Part shown: positions 51,521-60,539 of the stretch, piece by piece
How positions within the stretch are numbered: position 1 is the first letter of the stretch
Layout: every line of letters begins with the position of its first letter
NCBI GenBank assembly: GCA_026708015.1
Contig: JAPOVT010000056.1
Span: forward strand, 228,134 to 292,133
Direction: 5' to 3'
Source: a bacterium
GTDB lineage: Bacteria; Actinomycetota; Acidimicrobiia; Acidimicrobiales; Bin134
Length of the DNA stretch: 64,000 nucleotides
Translations under genes and position numbers: made by a program
The notes under the pieces: model-generated
The model's database searches: none
The model's input: the letters and a program-made list of their open reading frames with translations, nothing else
What the model was told of the DNA's origin: nothing

Positions 51521-52645
51521 TCAGCCCAAATCGAGCACCCCTCGGGCCAGCTTCCCGGCCTCGAGATCGTCGAAGGCCTTGTCGAGTTCGGCAAGGTCGT
51601 AGGTGGCCGACACCAACTCGTCCAGCAACAGTCGGCCATCGAGATACAGGTCCACCAAAGCGGGAATATCGAAGGCGGGCCGGGACGATCCGTAGCGGCA
51701 CCCCATGATCGACTTGTTCTGGTAGAGCTTGAATGGGGCTAGCTCCATCACCGCATCCATTCCAGCCACGCCCAAGATCACCATGTTGCCGCCGGGGCCC
51801 AGCATCTCCACCGCGTCGACCATCAGCGAGGTGTTCCCCACGCATTCCACTGAGCAGTTAACCCCGCCCCCGGAGATTTCCCGCACGGTATCGATAGTCG
51901 GGTCATTTCCCGAGTCCACGAAGTGGGTGGCGCCGAATTGACGGGCAAAGCCCTCCTTGGCTGGGTTGTTGTCGACCGCGATGATCTTTGTGGCCCCGGC
52001 GATACGGGCGGCTTGGATCACATTGAGGCCGATACCGCCCACGCCTATCACCGCCACCGAATCGCCCCGGTACACCTGAGCCCGGTTGAATATGGCGCCG
52101 GTGCCAGTGAGCACGCCACAGCCGATGAGGCAGGCGCTGGTGAACGGCACCCGCTTGTCGATGGCCACCACCTGGCCTTGTCCCACCACCACTTCTTCAG
52201 CGAACACGCCGGTGTTGGCGAACCCCATGATCTCCTGACCCTGGTAGGTGAAATAGGCGGGAAGGTCGCCGGGGCCGGGCTCCTCGCCGGTCTCGTTGCG
52301 CTTGGCGATGGCCGCTCCCAACTTGGAGGTCTGGCACAGGGTGGGATGGCCAGTGGCGCACACCGAACAGCGTCCGCAATTGTCGATGGTGGCAATCACC
52401 ACATGGTCTCCGACCTCGACGGTGGTCACGTCGCTGCCCACGGCCTCCACCTGGCCGGCACCCTCGTGGCCCATCACAAATGGAGGAGAGAACATCTGTC
52501 CGAACGTGCCGTTGATTACCGACACGTCGGAGTGGCATACCCCCGCGGCGCCGATGCGCACTCGAACCTGGTCGGGCTCAAGGTCCGTCGTCCCCAGCCC
52601 GTCGACTACCAGTGCTGCCTCGCCGTCGAAAAGGATGCCCCGCAT
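51521..52645 (-). CDS. Zinc-dependent alcohol dehydrogenase
   Basis: A 374-residue medium-chain dehydrogenase. Catalytic zinc ligands are in AGVCHSDVSVING and VMGHEGAGQVEAVG, and the structural zinc block is IDNCGRCSVCATGHPTLCQT, with all four cysteines. The NAD motif is VAVIGVGGIGLNVIQAARI. Long-chain class of the AdhD/mycothiol-dependent formaldehyde dehydrogenase type is likely by length and style; substrate not fixed. Stop is 3 bp from the convergent amidohydrolase stop. Confidence 0.92.
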   Translation of the reverse strand: MRGILFDGEAALVVDGLGTTDLEPDQVRVRIGAAGVCHSDVSVINGTFGQMFSPPFVMGHEGAGQVEAVGSDVTTVEVGDHVVIATIDNCGRCSVCATGHPTLCQTSKLGAAIAKRNETGEEPGPGDLPAYFTYQGQEIMGFANTGVFAEEVVVGQGQVVAIDKRVPFTSACLIGCGVLTGTGAIFNRAQVYRGDSVAVIGVGGIGLNVIQAARIAGATKIIAVDNNPAKEGFARQFGATHFVDSGNDPTIDTVREISGGGVNCSVECVGNTSLMVDAVEMLGPGGNMVILGVAGMDAVMELAPFKLYQNKSIMGCRYGSSRPAFDIPALVDLYLDGRLLLDELVSATYDLAELDKAFDDLEAGKLARGVLDLG

Positions 52646-52664
52646 AGTTGATGCTCCTGTCTTG

Positions 52665-53084
52665 CTATGAGCGATTGATGTAGGTGTCGTCTTCGTATGC
52701 CTCAGGCCCGGTGAGCGTGCCCCGCACCTCTCCGGCGAACACCGACGCCACTGGGGGCGATTCGGGCACCGAACCCAGAACCCGGTCATATCCTCTCGTG
52801 CGGAGCTTGAAGGCATCTTCCCACCACTCGTCGAGCAGGTCGTTGGATTTCCGCTTGAGGTTGAGCCGGTCCACCCGCTCAAGCCAGCCGTCCCAGCCCC
52901 CTGAGTCCCACAGATTCACAACCTGGGGCCAGCGGGCGGTTATCCCCATGGCGTACCAGGTGCCGAGCAATTCGAAACCGGCTCGGGGGTCGCGATTCTG
53001 GATCTTGATGTGCTCCATATACGGCCATGCCGACTGGCCGGTGATGTCTACGTATTCGTGCAGGATGATCTCTCGCTTCGCCAC
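52665..53084 (-). CDS. NIPSNAP-like dimeric alpha/beta-barrel protein, hypothetical
   Basis: A 139-residue protein with EIILHEYVDITGQSAWPYME at the N-terminus, GFELLGTWYAMGITARWPQV and NLWDSGGWDGWLERVDRLN, a pattern of strands and an aromatic helix seen in NIPSNAP and related ABM-type folds. Function unknown. It lies just upstream of the alcohol dehydrogenase in the same direction and is likely cotranscribed. Confidence 0.6.
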   Translation of the reverse strand: MAKREIILHEYVDITGQSAWPYMEHIKIQNRDPRAGFELLGTWYAMGITARWPQVVNLWDSGGWDGWLERVDRLNLKRKSNDLLDEWWEDAFKLRTRGYDRVLGSVPESPPVASVFAGEVRGTLTGPEAYEDDTYINRS

Positions 53085-53131
53085 GGGCAGGACACTATCG
53101 GCAGTTACTGATTAGAAAGTTGTTGGGGCCG

Positions 53132-53437
53132 CTAGATCAAGACGGCCACGACCACGATCACCAGCGCAATTACTGCGACGAGGGCTACTGAGGCCAGCAA
53201 CATGGCACCCGGCAGCCGACGGCCGAACAGTCGGATCATGCGCCGCCCGGGAATGGGGGAGGCCGGTTCGTTGAGGGGCACACCTTGGGGGGCAACGGCA
53301 ATACCGGGTGGGTCGATGCCGGTCTGCTCTCCGTCACGGACTTTCTCGGTCCATTTTGAGCCGTTCCACCAACGGGCCTCATGCCGCCCGAATGGGTCGG
53401 TGTGCCATGCGGCATCGGGCTCGGGGTTCGCAGCCAC
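53132..53437 (-). CDS. DUF2510-domain membrane protein
   Basis: A 101-residue protein. The N-terminal AAWHTDPFGRHEARWWNGSKW is a clear DUF2510 motif (W-x-x-D-P-x-G-R-x-x-x-R-W-W-x-G-x-x-W), a short actinobacterial domain of unknown role. A Pro-rich linker and one C-terminal membrane helix (AMLLASVALVAVIALVIVVVA) follow. Confidence 0.85.
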   Translation of the reverse strand: MAANPEPDAAWHTDPFGRHEARWWNGSKWTEKVRDGEQTGIDPPGIAVAPQGVPLNEPASPIPGRRMIRLFGRRLPGAMLLASVALVAVIALVIVVVAVLI

Positions 53438-53518
53438 CTCGCGCTGAGTCTAACCAGACAGATGCGAGGCGGGGATGGTCTCCCTGAAAGCCGCAGACCA
53501 GATCGGTCACGATGCAAA

Positions 53519-54073
53519 ATGACAGGCGTGGATATGTCAGACAGCCAGGACGAGGTGGCCGATCTCCTGGCCAAGCAGGAGATCACCGAACTGCTCTACC
53601 GGTATTGCCGAGGCGTAGACCGCCTCGACATGGAGCTAGTCCGCTCGTGCTACCACCCCGACGCCACCGATTCCCACGGGACCTTCGAGGGCACCGTGGA
53701 CGAGTATCTGGTGTGGAGCGAGCGGCTGCTGCGCCGTTACACCGGCTCGGTCCACACCGTGCTGAATGTGCTGGTAGAAATCGAATCAGAGCCGGAGGTC
53801 TCGGCCGACGGTGACATCGTGCATTGGGCTCGCTCCGAAGCCCATGGCATCGCCCGCCACTGGACCGAGGGTGGCCCGCCCGAGCTAAACCTCTCGGTGG
53901 GATTCCGCTTTATCGACGACGTGTCTAGGCGCAACGGCGGTCCTTGGCGCATCTCGCGGCGGTTAGCAACCACAGAGTGGGTGCGAGAAGAGCAATTTCG
54001 GCCTTTTGATGAGCGGTTCCTGCGAGGCAGCCGTGATCGAACTGATCCGCTTTATGCCCCTCGTCCTGACTGA
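53519..54073 (+). CDS. SnoaL-like / NTF2-fold protein
   Basis: A 184-residue protein with KQEITELLYRYCRGVDRLDM at the N-terminus, CYHPDATDSHGTFEGTVDEY, and an aromatic-rich C-terminus (GGPWRISRRLATTEWVREEQ). This is the SnoaL_4-type pattern common in aromatic-degrading actinobacteria, where members are small isomerases or ring-hydroxylating-dioxygenase-related proteins. Start may be the first ATG (53519) or MSDSQ at 53534. Confidence 0.78.
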   Translation: MTGVDMSDSQDEVADLLAKQEITELLYRYCRGVDRLDMELVRSCYHPDATDSHGTFEGTVDEYLVWSERLLRRYTGSVHTVLNVLVEIESEPEVSADGDIVHWARSEAHGIARHWTEGGPPELNLSVGFRFIDDVSRRNGGPWRISRRLATTEWVREEQFRPFDERFLRGSRDRTDPLYAPRPD

Positions 54074-54144
54074 GGGCAAAGACCCCGGATTCTCCCTTCT
54101 GCCACTGGGTCAGCCAGCCGAGGTGACGACTACCATCGGCTGGC

Positions 54145-54861
54145 ATGCAAACTGAGAACGTAGAACTCTCCACCGCCGACGGCCCGATGAGGCTGTACGT
54201 GGCCCGGCCCGATGGCGAGCCGCAAGCTGCGGTCATCGTCATCATGGAGGCCTTCGGGCTGAATGGCCATATCGAGGACGTGACCCGGCGGATGGCAGCC
54301 GAGGGCTATATGGCGGTGGCCCCCGACTTGTATCACCGCTATGAGAACAACCTGGCCGGCTACGACGAAATGGACAAGATTTTCGAGATGATGGGCAACC
54401 TCCTCGACTCCCAATCGCTCATGGATGTGGACGCCTCCCTCGACTACCTGGCCGGAGAGGGAATCTCCTCAAACAAGGTGGGCATCACTGGGTTCTGCAT
54501 GGGCGGCCGGGTGACGTTTCTTACCGCCATCAGCCGCCCGGTGGGCGCGGCGGTCACCTACTACGGCGGGGCCATCGTCACCGATGGCTTTACCCCCGGC
54601 ATGCCCAAGCTGGCGGACCGCCACGGAGACCTCCAGTGCCCCTGGTTGGGCCTGTTCGGCGATCTCGACGGCATGATCCCTGTCGAGGGTGTGGAGCAGC
54701 TTCGGTCCGACCTCGAGGGCAATGCCAAGCCCACTGAGATCGTGCGCTATGCCGAGGCAGACCACGGGTTCTTGTGCGATGAGCGTCCGTCGTACAACGC
54801 CGATGCCGCGGCCGACGGCTGGTCCCGCATGGCAGCCTGGTTCAACGCTCACCTGTCGTGA
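54145..54861 (+). CDS. Dienelactone hydrolase-family protein
   Basis: A 238-residue alpha/beta hydrolase. The nucleophile is the Cys in GITGFCMGGRVTFL, the acid is in GLFGDLDGMIPVEG (Asp) and the base is in YAEADHGFLC (His), the Cys-Asp-His triad of the DLH family. It begins with the strand VELSTADGPMRLYVARPDGE. Such enzymes open lactones in chloroaromatic breakdown, but many act on other esters. It overlaps the following dehydrogenase by GTGA. Confidence 0.9.
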   Translation: MQTENVELSTADGPMRLYVARPDGEPQAAVIVIMEAFGLNGHIEDVTRRMAAEGYMAVAPDLYHRYENNLAGYDEMDKIFEMMGNLLDSQSLMDVDASLDYLAGEGISSNKVGITGFCMGGRVTFLTAISRPVGAAVTYYGGAIVTDGFTPGMPKLADRHGDLQCPWLGLFGDLDGMIPVEGVEQLRSDLEGNAKPTEIVRYAEADHGFLCDERPSYNADAAADGWSRMAAWFNAHLS

Positions 54862-55616
54862 CCGAAGGACAAGAGAAAATCGGGGTCATCGGCTCGGGGG
54901 TGATGGGTTCGGGCATCGCCCAGGTGATGGCCATCGCCGGCCATCCTGTAGTGGCCTTCGACATTGATCCCGACGTGGTGGCCGCGGCACCTGGTCTGGT
55001 GGCCGAGGGCCGATTCGGTATCCAGGGGGCAGTCGCCCGGGGCAAGATGACCGAGGCCGAGGCTGAGGCAGTGCTAACCCGTATCGACTTCACCACCGAC
55101 CCGGATGCGGCTGCGGCCGTGGATGTGATCATTGAGGCGGTCCCCGAGCGATTAGACCTCAAGATCGAGCTGTTCCGAGACCTCGACAAGAAATGCCCCG
55201 ATCACACCATCCTTGCATCCAACTCCAGCGGGTATCCGGTGCAAGCTCTGGCGGTGGCCACCGACCGGGCCGATCGGGTAATCGGATGGCACTGGGCGTC
55301 GCCGCCGCCAGTCATGAAGCTGGCCGAGATCGTTCGGGCCCCTCAGACCTCCGATGAGACCACCGAGACCATTTGCCGCCTGGCCGCCGCCGCGGGCAAG
55401 AACCCGGTGGTGATCAAAGACTCGGCTATGAGCTGGGGATACGTCACCAATCGGGTGTACGGGGCCATGATCCGGGAGGCCAATGCGGTGGTGGCCGAGG
55501 GTGTGGCCAGCCGGGAGGAGATAGACCAGCTCATGGTGGACTGCTTCCGGTGGCCGTCAGGTCCCTACGGCATGGTCACCGGTGCCACCACCGGCTGGAA
55601 AGCCGGCAAGAAATAG
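54858..55616 (+). CDS. 3-hydroxyacyl-CoA dehydrogenase
   Basis: A 252-residue NAD-dependent enzyme. Rossmann motif KIGVIGSGVMGSGIAQVMAI, NSSGYPVQALAVATDRADRV and IGWHWASPPPVMKLAEIVRA with the catalytic histidine, then MSWGYVTNRVYGAMIREANAVVAEG. It is about 30 residues shorter than typical bacterial homologues at the C-terminus. It should oxidise a 3-hydroxyacyl-CoA. Coupled to the hydrolase upstream. Confidence 0.9.
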   Translation: MTEGQEKIGVIGSGVMGSGIAQVMAIAGHPVVAFDIDPDVVAAAPGLVAEGRFGIQGAVARGKMTEAEAEAVLTRIDFTTDPDAAAAVDVIIEAVPERLDLKIELFRDLDKKCPDHTILASNSSGYPVQALAVATDRADRVIGWHWASPPPVMKLAEIVRAPQTSDETTETICRLAAAAGKNPVVIKDSAMSWGYVTNRVYGAMIREANAVVAEGVASREEIDQLMVDCFRWPSGPYGMVTGATTGWKAGKK

Positions 55617-55635
55617 ACCCAGAAGAGAGGTTCCT

Positions 55636-56733
55636 ATGAGGGCTGCACTGCTGGCATCACCGGCATCGCCATTGGTGATGGCTGATGTGTACTGCGTCGA
55701 CCCCGGACCGGGGCAGGTGCGGGTGCAGGTCACCCACTGCGGCCTGTGCCATTCCGATCTGACCATGATCGACGCTCCCGAGATGATGACCCCGATCATC
55801 CTGGGCCACGAGGCGGCCGGGATCGTCGACGCGGTGGGCCCCGGCGTGAAATCGCTGGCTCCGGGCGACCATGTCATGCTGTCGCCGTTCGGGCCGTGCG
55901 GCGTGTGCTACTGGTGCGTGCGGGGCGAGACCACACTGTGCGCGGTGGCATCCTCCATGTTCATGGGCACCATGCCCGATGGTTCGATTCCGTTCTCCAT
56001 GGACGGCCAGCCGGTGTATCGAGGCCTCGGAGTGGCCGGTTTTGGCGAGCTGACCATGGTGGCCGAATCAGCCGCGGTGAAGATCGACCCCGACGTGCCC
56101 TTAGAGGTGGCCGCGGTGATCGGCTGCGCCATCCAGACCGGAGTGGGCGCGGTGCTCAACACCGCCAAGGTGGAGGAAGGCGCCACTGTACTGGTGATGG
56201 GTTTGGGCGGCGTGGGCATGTCGGTGGTGCAGGGAGCTCGGCTGGCCGGCGCGTCTCGCATTTTCGCCTCTGATCCGGTGGCCGAGCGCCGCAACGCCGC
56301 GGTGGCGTTCGGGGCCACTGATCTGCTCGATCCGAACGAGACCGACGTGGTGGCCCACGTGCAGGAGGCGACCCGCGGCATCGGGGTGGACTACGCCTTC
56401 GACGCGGCCGGAGCCGGCCCGCTGGTGGAGGCCGGGCTGGCCGCCACCCGCAACGGTGGCACCACGGTGATGGTGGGCGCGCCCGCTCTGGAGCACACGG
56501 TGACCATCAACCCGGCAGTGATGTACCTCACCGCCGAGAAGAAGCTGCTCGGCTGTCTGTTCGGCGGTTGCAACTCCCAGCGAGAGGTTCCCCGCCTTTT
56601 GGCCCTGTGGCAGAACGGCCGCCTCGACCTCGAGCCCATGATCACCGCCCGCCGCCCCATCGACGAGATCAACGCCGGCCTCGACGACCTCCGAGCCAGC
56701 ATCGGCATCCGCACGGTCTTCAACCTGAGCTGA
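55636..56733 (+). CDS. Zinc-dependent alcohol dehydrogenase
   Basis: A 365-residue medium-chain dehydrogenase, clearly distinct from the one at 51521. Catalytic zinc ligands are in HCGLCHSDLTMI and ILGHEAAGIVDAVG; the structural zinc block is CGVCYWCVRGETTLC with four Cys; NAD motif VLVMGLGGVGMSVVQGARL. An AGAGAGG-like ribosome-binding site (GAGAGG) precedes the ATG. It likely oxidises the alcohol produced or used by the two genes upstream. Confidence 0.92.
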   Translation: MRAALLASPASPLVMADVYCVDPGPGQVRVQVTHCGLCHSDLTMIDAPEMMTPIILGHEAAGIVDAVGPGVKSLAPGDHVMLSPFGPCGVCYWCVRGETTLCAVASSMFMGTMPDGSIPFSMDGQPVYRGLGVAGFGELTMVAESAAVKIDPDVPLEVAAVIGCAIQTGVGAVLNTAKVEEGATVLVMGLGGVGMSVVQGARLAGASRIFASDPVAERRNAAVAFGATDLLDPNETDVVAHVQEATRGIGVDYAFDAAGAGPLVEAGLAATRNGGTTVMVGAPALEHTVTINPAVMYLTAEKKLLGCLFGGCNSQREVPRLLALWQNGRLDLEPMITARRPIDEINAGLDDLRASIGIRTVFNLS

Positions 56734-56755
56734 CTGTCGGAGTATCCAGCCTGAT

Positions 56756-57784
56756 CTAAGCGTCGAAGCCCAGTTCCAAAGGGAGTGGTACCTGAGGGCT
56801 TTCTTCGATTTGTACTCGATTTTCTGCTGAGGTCGGCTTGGCTTGAGCGCTTATCAGCAGGGCTTCAAGGTCGTCTAGCGAACCAACAGGCGTCGCTCCC
56901 AACTGCTCTAGGGATTGATTTCCTGGTCCCTCACCTGGGCCTCTCCAAACTGCAACGGCACCGAATCCGTGCTTGAGCGCTTCGACCGCTCCAGCCCATG
57001 TGCCACCAGACTTCTTGTCGCTGGCTACGACCAGCGTGATCACGGACCCGGCGTAGATGAGTTTGTTTCTACCCATGGCCCGGCCCGCGGTGAAGTGAGC
57101 GTCTGGCTCATAGGGGGTACACAGCAGGATGCGCTTGTCGAGGATGGCCCGTCTGGTGTCGGGTTGCTTGAGCTGCCGCTCCAAGGAGTCGGCCAAGAAT
57201 CCGATCACAGTGCCCTCCGCGCCGTGCTCGTCGAAAGCCGCGTTCATCGCTAGGCGATCCACCCCCCGAGCACCACCGGAAACCACCGGCAAACCCAGCC
57301 GAGTGGCCAACCGGGCTGCCTCCTTGGCGACTTCGGCGCCTTCTTGGCCGATATCTCGGCTTCCAACGACTCCGAGACCTGAGTGGTCGAAGAGATCAAG
57401 GGATCCAGCGGCGTGCAGCACCACCGGAGCCTTCTTTTTCAGCCGATACCTGAACAGGCATGGATAGTGCTCGTCGAACGGGGCGAGAGTGTGAATGCCC
57501 GATTGCTTCAAGCGGTCGACCTCGAAGGCCATCGCGACAGCTCGATTGAAGAGGGCGGTAATCCTAGAAGCCATTTCCTCGGCAAGACCGTGCATAGCGC
57601 ACAGTGTTTCGGGCGATGTTTCAAGGAGTGCGCTTGGTCGGCTGGCGAGTTCAGATCGCTGCCAGTACTCCGCAGAAGTCAGTGGCTTGACCCCTTCTGA
57701 GGCCAGTCTGCTGGTTAGCAATATCGCGGCCAATGAGTCCTGGTTGGCTGTGCTCCCACCCCCGATTGGTCTGAAATCAGTCAC
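56756..57784 (-). CDS. DprA/Smf-like Rossmann protein
   Basis: A 342-residue protein read from a GTG at 57784 that overlaps the RecQ stop by 8 bp. It has the DprA signature blocks: YPCLFRYRLKKKAPVVLHAA, LGVVGSRDIGQEGAEVAKEA, PVVSGGARGVDRLAMNAAFD (Rossmann SGGARGVD) and the KSGGTWAGAVEALKHG ending. DprA binds ssDNA and loads RecA; here it is tied to a helicase rather than to a competence cluster. Function inferred from the pair. Confidence 0.82.
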   Translation of the reverse strand: MTDFRPIGGGSTANQDSLAAILLTSRLASEGVKPLTSAEYWQRSELASRPSALLETSPETLCAMHGLAEEMASRITALFNRAVAMAFEVDRLKQSGIHTLAPFDEHYPCLFRYRLKKKAPVVLHAAGSLDLFDHSGLGVVGSRDIGQEGAEVAKEAARLATRLGLPVVSGGARGVDRLAMNAAFDEHGAEGTVIGFLADSLERQLKQPDTRRAILDKRILLCTPYEPDAHFTAGRAMGRNKLIYAGSVITLVVASDKKSGGTWAGAVEALKHGFGAVAVWRGPGEGPGNQSLEQLGATPVGSLDDLEALLISAQAKPTSAENRVQIEESPQVPLPLELGFDA

Positions 57785-59855
57785 GGGCAGACCTTCCTGC
57801 CGTATCTGCCAAGGCGAACGGGTAAACCGGTCCGGCACCGGCGCTTCGTAGCAGAGACCCGGTCTCGGTGAAGGTCCATCGGGAGTCAACTATGTCGTCA
57901 ACCAAGAGTACGGGCTCAGAAGGAATTTCTGGGATGGCCTGGAATGCATCCTTGATGTTTGCGTACTGATTGGCACTGTTCTGCATGAACTTCTGCGGCT
58001 GGGTGTCGTGGACCTTGACAATCGCATCATGGCACGGAAGGGCCAGCTCCTGGGCGATGCGTTGGGCGAAATCTCTGACGAGTGCGGGATGTTTCAGGGA
58101 GGGGATATAGGTCACCCAGGTTGGTGCTGGGTCAGGTCGCCAGCGTTTGCGGATCAGGTCCACTGAGGCCTCAACCAGTTTGTCGTCGAAGTGGCCTTCA
58201 CCTTTGCCGGTCTGAACGAGTGTTGCCCAGCCACCGTCACCCCACAGGACAAGCACTCGCCCTGGTTCACAACGGTGTTCTTCGGGGATTCTGCCCTGGC
58301 CAGGGAACTGCTTTCGGGGCTCTATCGTGAGTTCCGTCCCTCGGAGGAAGTCCACAGCGGCTTGAACCAAATGAGGACTCGCTGTGAGTTCCCTGCGGTC
58401 TGACAGGCAGTTGTCGCAGATGCCACAAAGTTGAGTCTGCGAGTCATCCAAGAATGACCTCAGTAGTTCCATTCGGCACTGGTCAGTGCTGGCATAGTCG
58501 GCCATCTGAGATTGCTCTTCCCAGCGCAGTGCTGTGACTGCTTCTATTCGGTCACGGTCATAGCTCCAAGGTTGAAGCGTTCGCTGCCACCCAGCGGCAA
58601 TACGTTCGACGGCACCATCGACTTCCAGGATCTTAAGGAGCTGTTCAAGCCGCGAGCGCCGGATGTTCACCACCCGCTCGATTTCGGTGGGCTTCATGGG
58701 CGCCGCTGTTCGCTCGAGAAGCCCCACGATCTGAAGAGCTTGATCAGCGGTGGGAAAGGCAGATTCGATAAAGAAGTTCTGGATTTCAGCGTCTTCGTAG
58801 CCTTGGAGCAGGATGCCCAACGACTCGTCTAGCGTCCGCCCGGCTCTCCCCACTTGCTGGTAGTAGGCAATGGGCGAGCCCGGTGCCTGATAGTGGATGA
58901 CGAACGAAAGGTCAGGTTTGTCGAATCCCATCCCCAGTGCGGAAGTCGCCGAAACTATTTTCACATGGTTGCTCAGGAGTTGTCGTTCGACTTCCAAGCG
59001 GTGGTCATTGGCTGAACTGCCCGAATATGCGACGGCATTGAGCCCTCGAGAGTTAAGCCAGGCGGCGATCCTCTCTGCATCGCGGATGGTGAGGCAGTAG
59101 ACGATGCCGGTTCCCGGCAGCAAGGGGATCGTCTCTGCCAGCCATGCCAATCGCTTTTGTTGGGGCGCAGGGGCAAAGCCGCTAAGCCGCAAGCCCTCCC
59201 GACCCAGAGGTCCTCGAATTGGCACCAATTCGGCTCCAAGCTGTTCGGCAACGTCATCGACCACCCGGTTGTTGGCTGTCGCGGTACAGCCCAAGACAGG
59301 AATCCCAGGGGGCAGTAGGTCCAAGACGCCCTTGATGCGCCGATAATCGGGCCGAAAGTCGTGTCCCCAATCGGAAATGCAATGGACCTCGTCGACCACC
59401 AATAGGCCGCCGCGTCGGGCCAGCGTCGGTAGGTGCTCAGTTCGGAAATCACGATTGGCCAGCCTCTCAGGCGAGATCAGTAATACATCAATCTGGTTAG
59501 CGGCGATGTCGGCGTAGACCGCCTCCCATTCATCCTGATTTGAACTGTTGATGGTTGCTGCCCGCACCCCCATTCGCTGAGCGGCCTCAATTTGGTTCCG
59601 CATCAATGCTAAAAGGGGAGACACGAGCAGGGTGGGCCCTAGTCCTCGGTCGCGCAAGAGACGAGTAGCGATGAAATAGACAGCGCTCTTGCCCCAGCCA
59701 GTCCGCTGAACCAGCAGGACTCGGTTCCGGGCCTCTACCAGCTCTTGGATGGCCTCAAGCTGGCCAGGGCGGAAGTCGGATGACTGGTTGGCCGTCAGCC
59801 GACTCAAGCAGGCGAGAGCTTCGGTCTTGAAGTCATTGGTTCGATCACTGGGCAC
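57777..59855 (-). CDS. RecQ-type helicase fused to a phosphoribosyltransferase-like domain
   Basis: A 692-residue protein. Residues ~1-340 are a RecQ helicase core: QRTGWGKSAVYF (Walker A), VVDEVHCISDWGHDFRPDY (DEVH), and QQVGRAGRTLDESLG (motif VI). A RecQ zinc segment (LCGICDNCLSDR) follows. The last ~120 residues end VLLVDDIVDSRWTFTETGSL, the PRPP-loop motif of type I phosphoribosyltransferases (like ComF), with PSLKHPALVRDFAQRIA upstream of it. It is coupled to the DprA-like gene. This helicase-PRTase fusion is unusual and has the look of a conflict or DNA-uptake system. Confidence 0.86.
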   Translation of the reverse strand: MPSDRTNDFKTEALACLSRLTANQSSDFRPGQLEAIQELVEARNRVLLVQRTGWGKSAVYFIATRLLRDRGLGPTLLVSPLLALMRNQIEAAQRMGVRAATINSSNQDEWEAVYADIAANQIDVLLISPERLANRDFRTEHLPTLARRGGLLVVDEVHCISDWGHDFRPDYRRIKGVLDLLPPGIPVLGCTATANNRVVDDVAEQLGAELVPIRGPLGREGLRLSGFAPAPQQKRLAWLAETIPLLPGTGIVYCLTIRDAERIAAWLNSRGLNAVAYSGSSANDHRLEVERQLLSNHVKIVSATSALGMGFDKPDLSFVIHYQAPGSPIAYYQQVGRAGRTLDESLGILLQGYEDAEIQNFFIESAFPTADQALQIVGLLERTAAPMKPTEIERVVNIRRSRLEQLLKILEVDGAVERIAAGWQRTLQPWSYDRDRIEAVTALRWEEQSQMADYASTDQCRMELLRSFLDDSQTQLCGICDNCLSDRRELTASPHLVQAAVDFLRGTELTIEPRKQFPGQGRIPEEHRCEPGRVLVLWGDGGWATLVQTGKGEGHFDDKLVEASVDLIRKRWRPDPAPTWVTYIPSLKHPALVRDFAQRIAQELALPCHDAIVKVHDTQPQKFMQNSANQYANIKDAFQAIPEIPSEPVLLVDDIVDSRWTFTETGSLLRSAGAGPVYPFALADTAGRSARD

Positions 59856-59871
59856 TGGTGTCGCTCCGGTC

Positions 59872-60495
59872 TCAATCGTCGTGGCGGAAAGTGAGGCTGA
59901 GGCGGGGGGTGGTGGGGAGGGTGAGCTTGGGTACGGCGTGCTCGAAGCGGTGCTGGCAGGTGCCGCCCATCACCAACAGATCGCCCGAGCCGAGGACGAA
60001 TCGGCGGGATCGGCCTCCGCCGAGGGGTCGGAGCAGGAAGGGACGGGCTGCACCCAGCGAAACCAGGCCGACGATGGGCTGGTGCATAACTCGTCCGATC
60101 TTGTCGGCGTGCCAGGCCACGCTGTCGCGCTCGTTGCGATAGAGGTTGATGCCGACGCGGGTGAAGGCCTTGCGGTAGCGGGCGCCCAACAGAGCGGCGA
60201 TATCACCGATCACCGGGACTGTTGACTCCAAGTGATCGGTGGGGAGATGTGCCGACAACCGGGGGACGTCCACCATGTTCTCGTACATTGGTCTCCGCTC
60301 GGCCATGAGGTGAACGGTGGCCACCAAGGTGTTCAGCAAGGTGTCACCGCCTCGTACGAACCCGGTCATGGTGTCGACCCAGGCCGCATTGCCCAACTCC
60401 ACCCGTTTTAATGCCGGTTCCAGCGCGACGGGCTCTTCGACGCTCCATAACGCAGGCTGGATGACAGCGCCGGAGGGTGGGGAAACAACCGACAT
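59872..60495 (-). CDS. AlkB-like 2-oxoglutarate/Fe(II) dioxygenase
   Basis: A 207-residue DNA/RNA dealkylation-type dioxygenase. The iron site H-x-D is in SVAWHADKIGR, with the distal His in CQHRFEHAVPKL and the 2-oxoglutarate Arg in TTPRLSLTFRHDD. ILGARYRKAFTRVGINLYRN-like FTRVGINLYRNERD precedes. It stands just upstream of the RecQ-PRTase gene, same strand, 17 bp apart, so the three may share a promoter. Confidence 0.9.
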   Translation of the reverse strand: MSVVSPPSGAVIQPALWSVEEPVALEPALKRVELGNAAWVDTMTGFVRGGDTLLNTLVATVHLMAERRPMYENMVDVPRLSAHLPTDHLESTVPVIGDIAALLGARYRKAFTRVGINLYRNERDSVAWHADKIGRVMHQPIVGLVSLGAARPFLLRPLGGGRSRRFVLGSGDLLVMGGTCQHRFEHAVPKLTLPTTPRLSLTFRHDD

Positions 60496-60539
60496 GGGTT
60501 GATCACTCTACGAACGACCAGTGACAGTTTGAATTGGGG

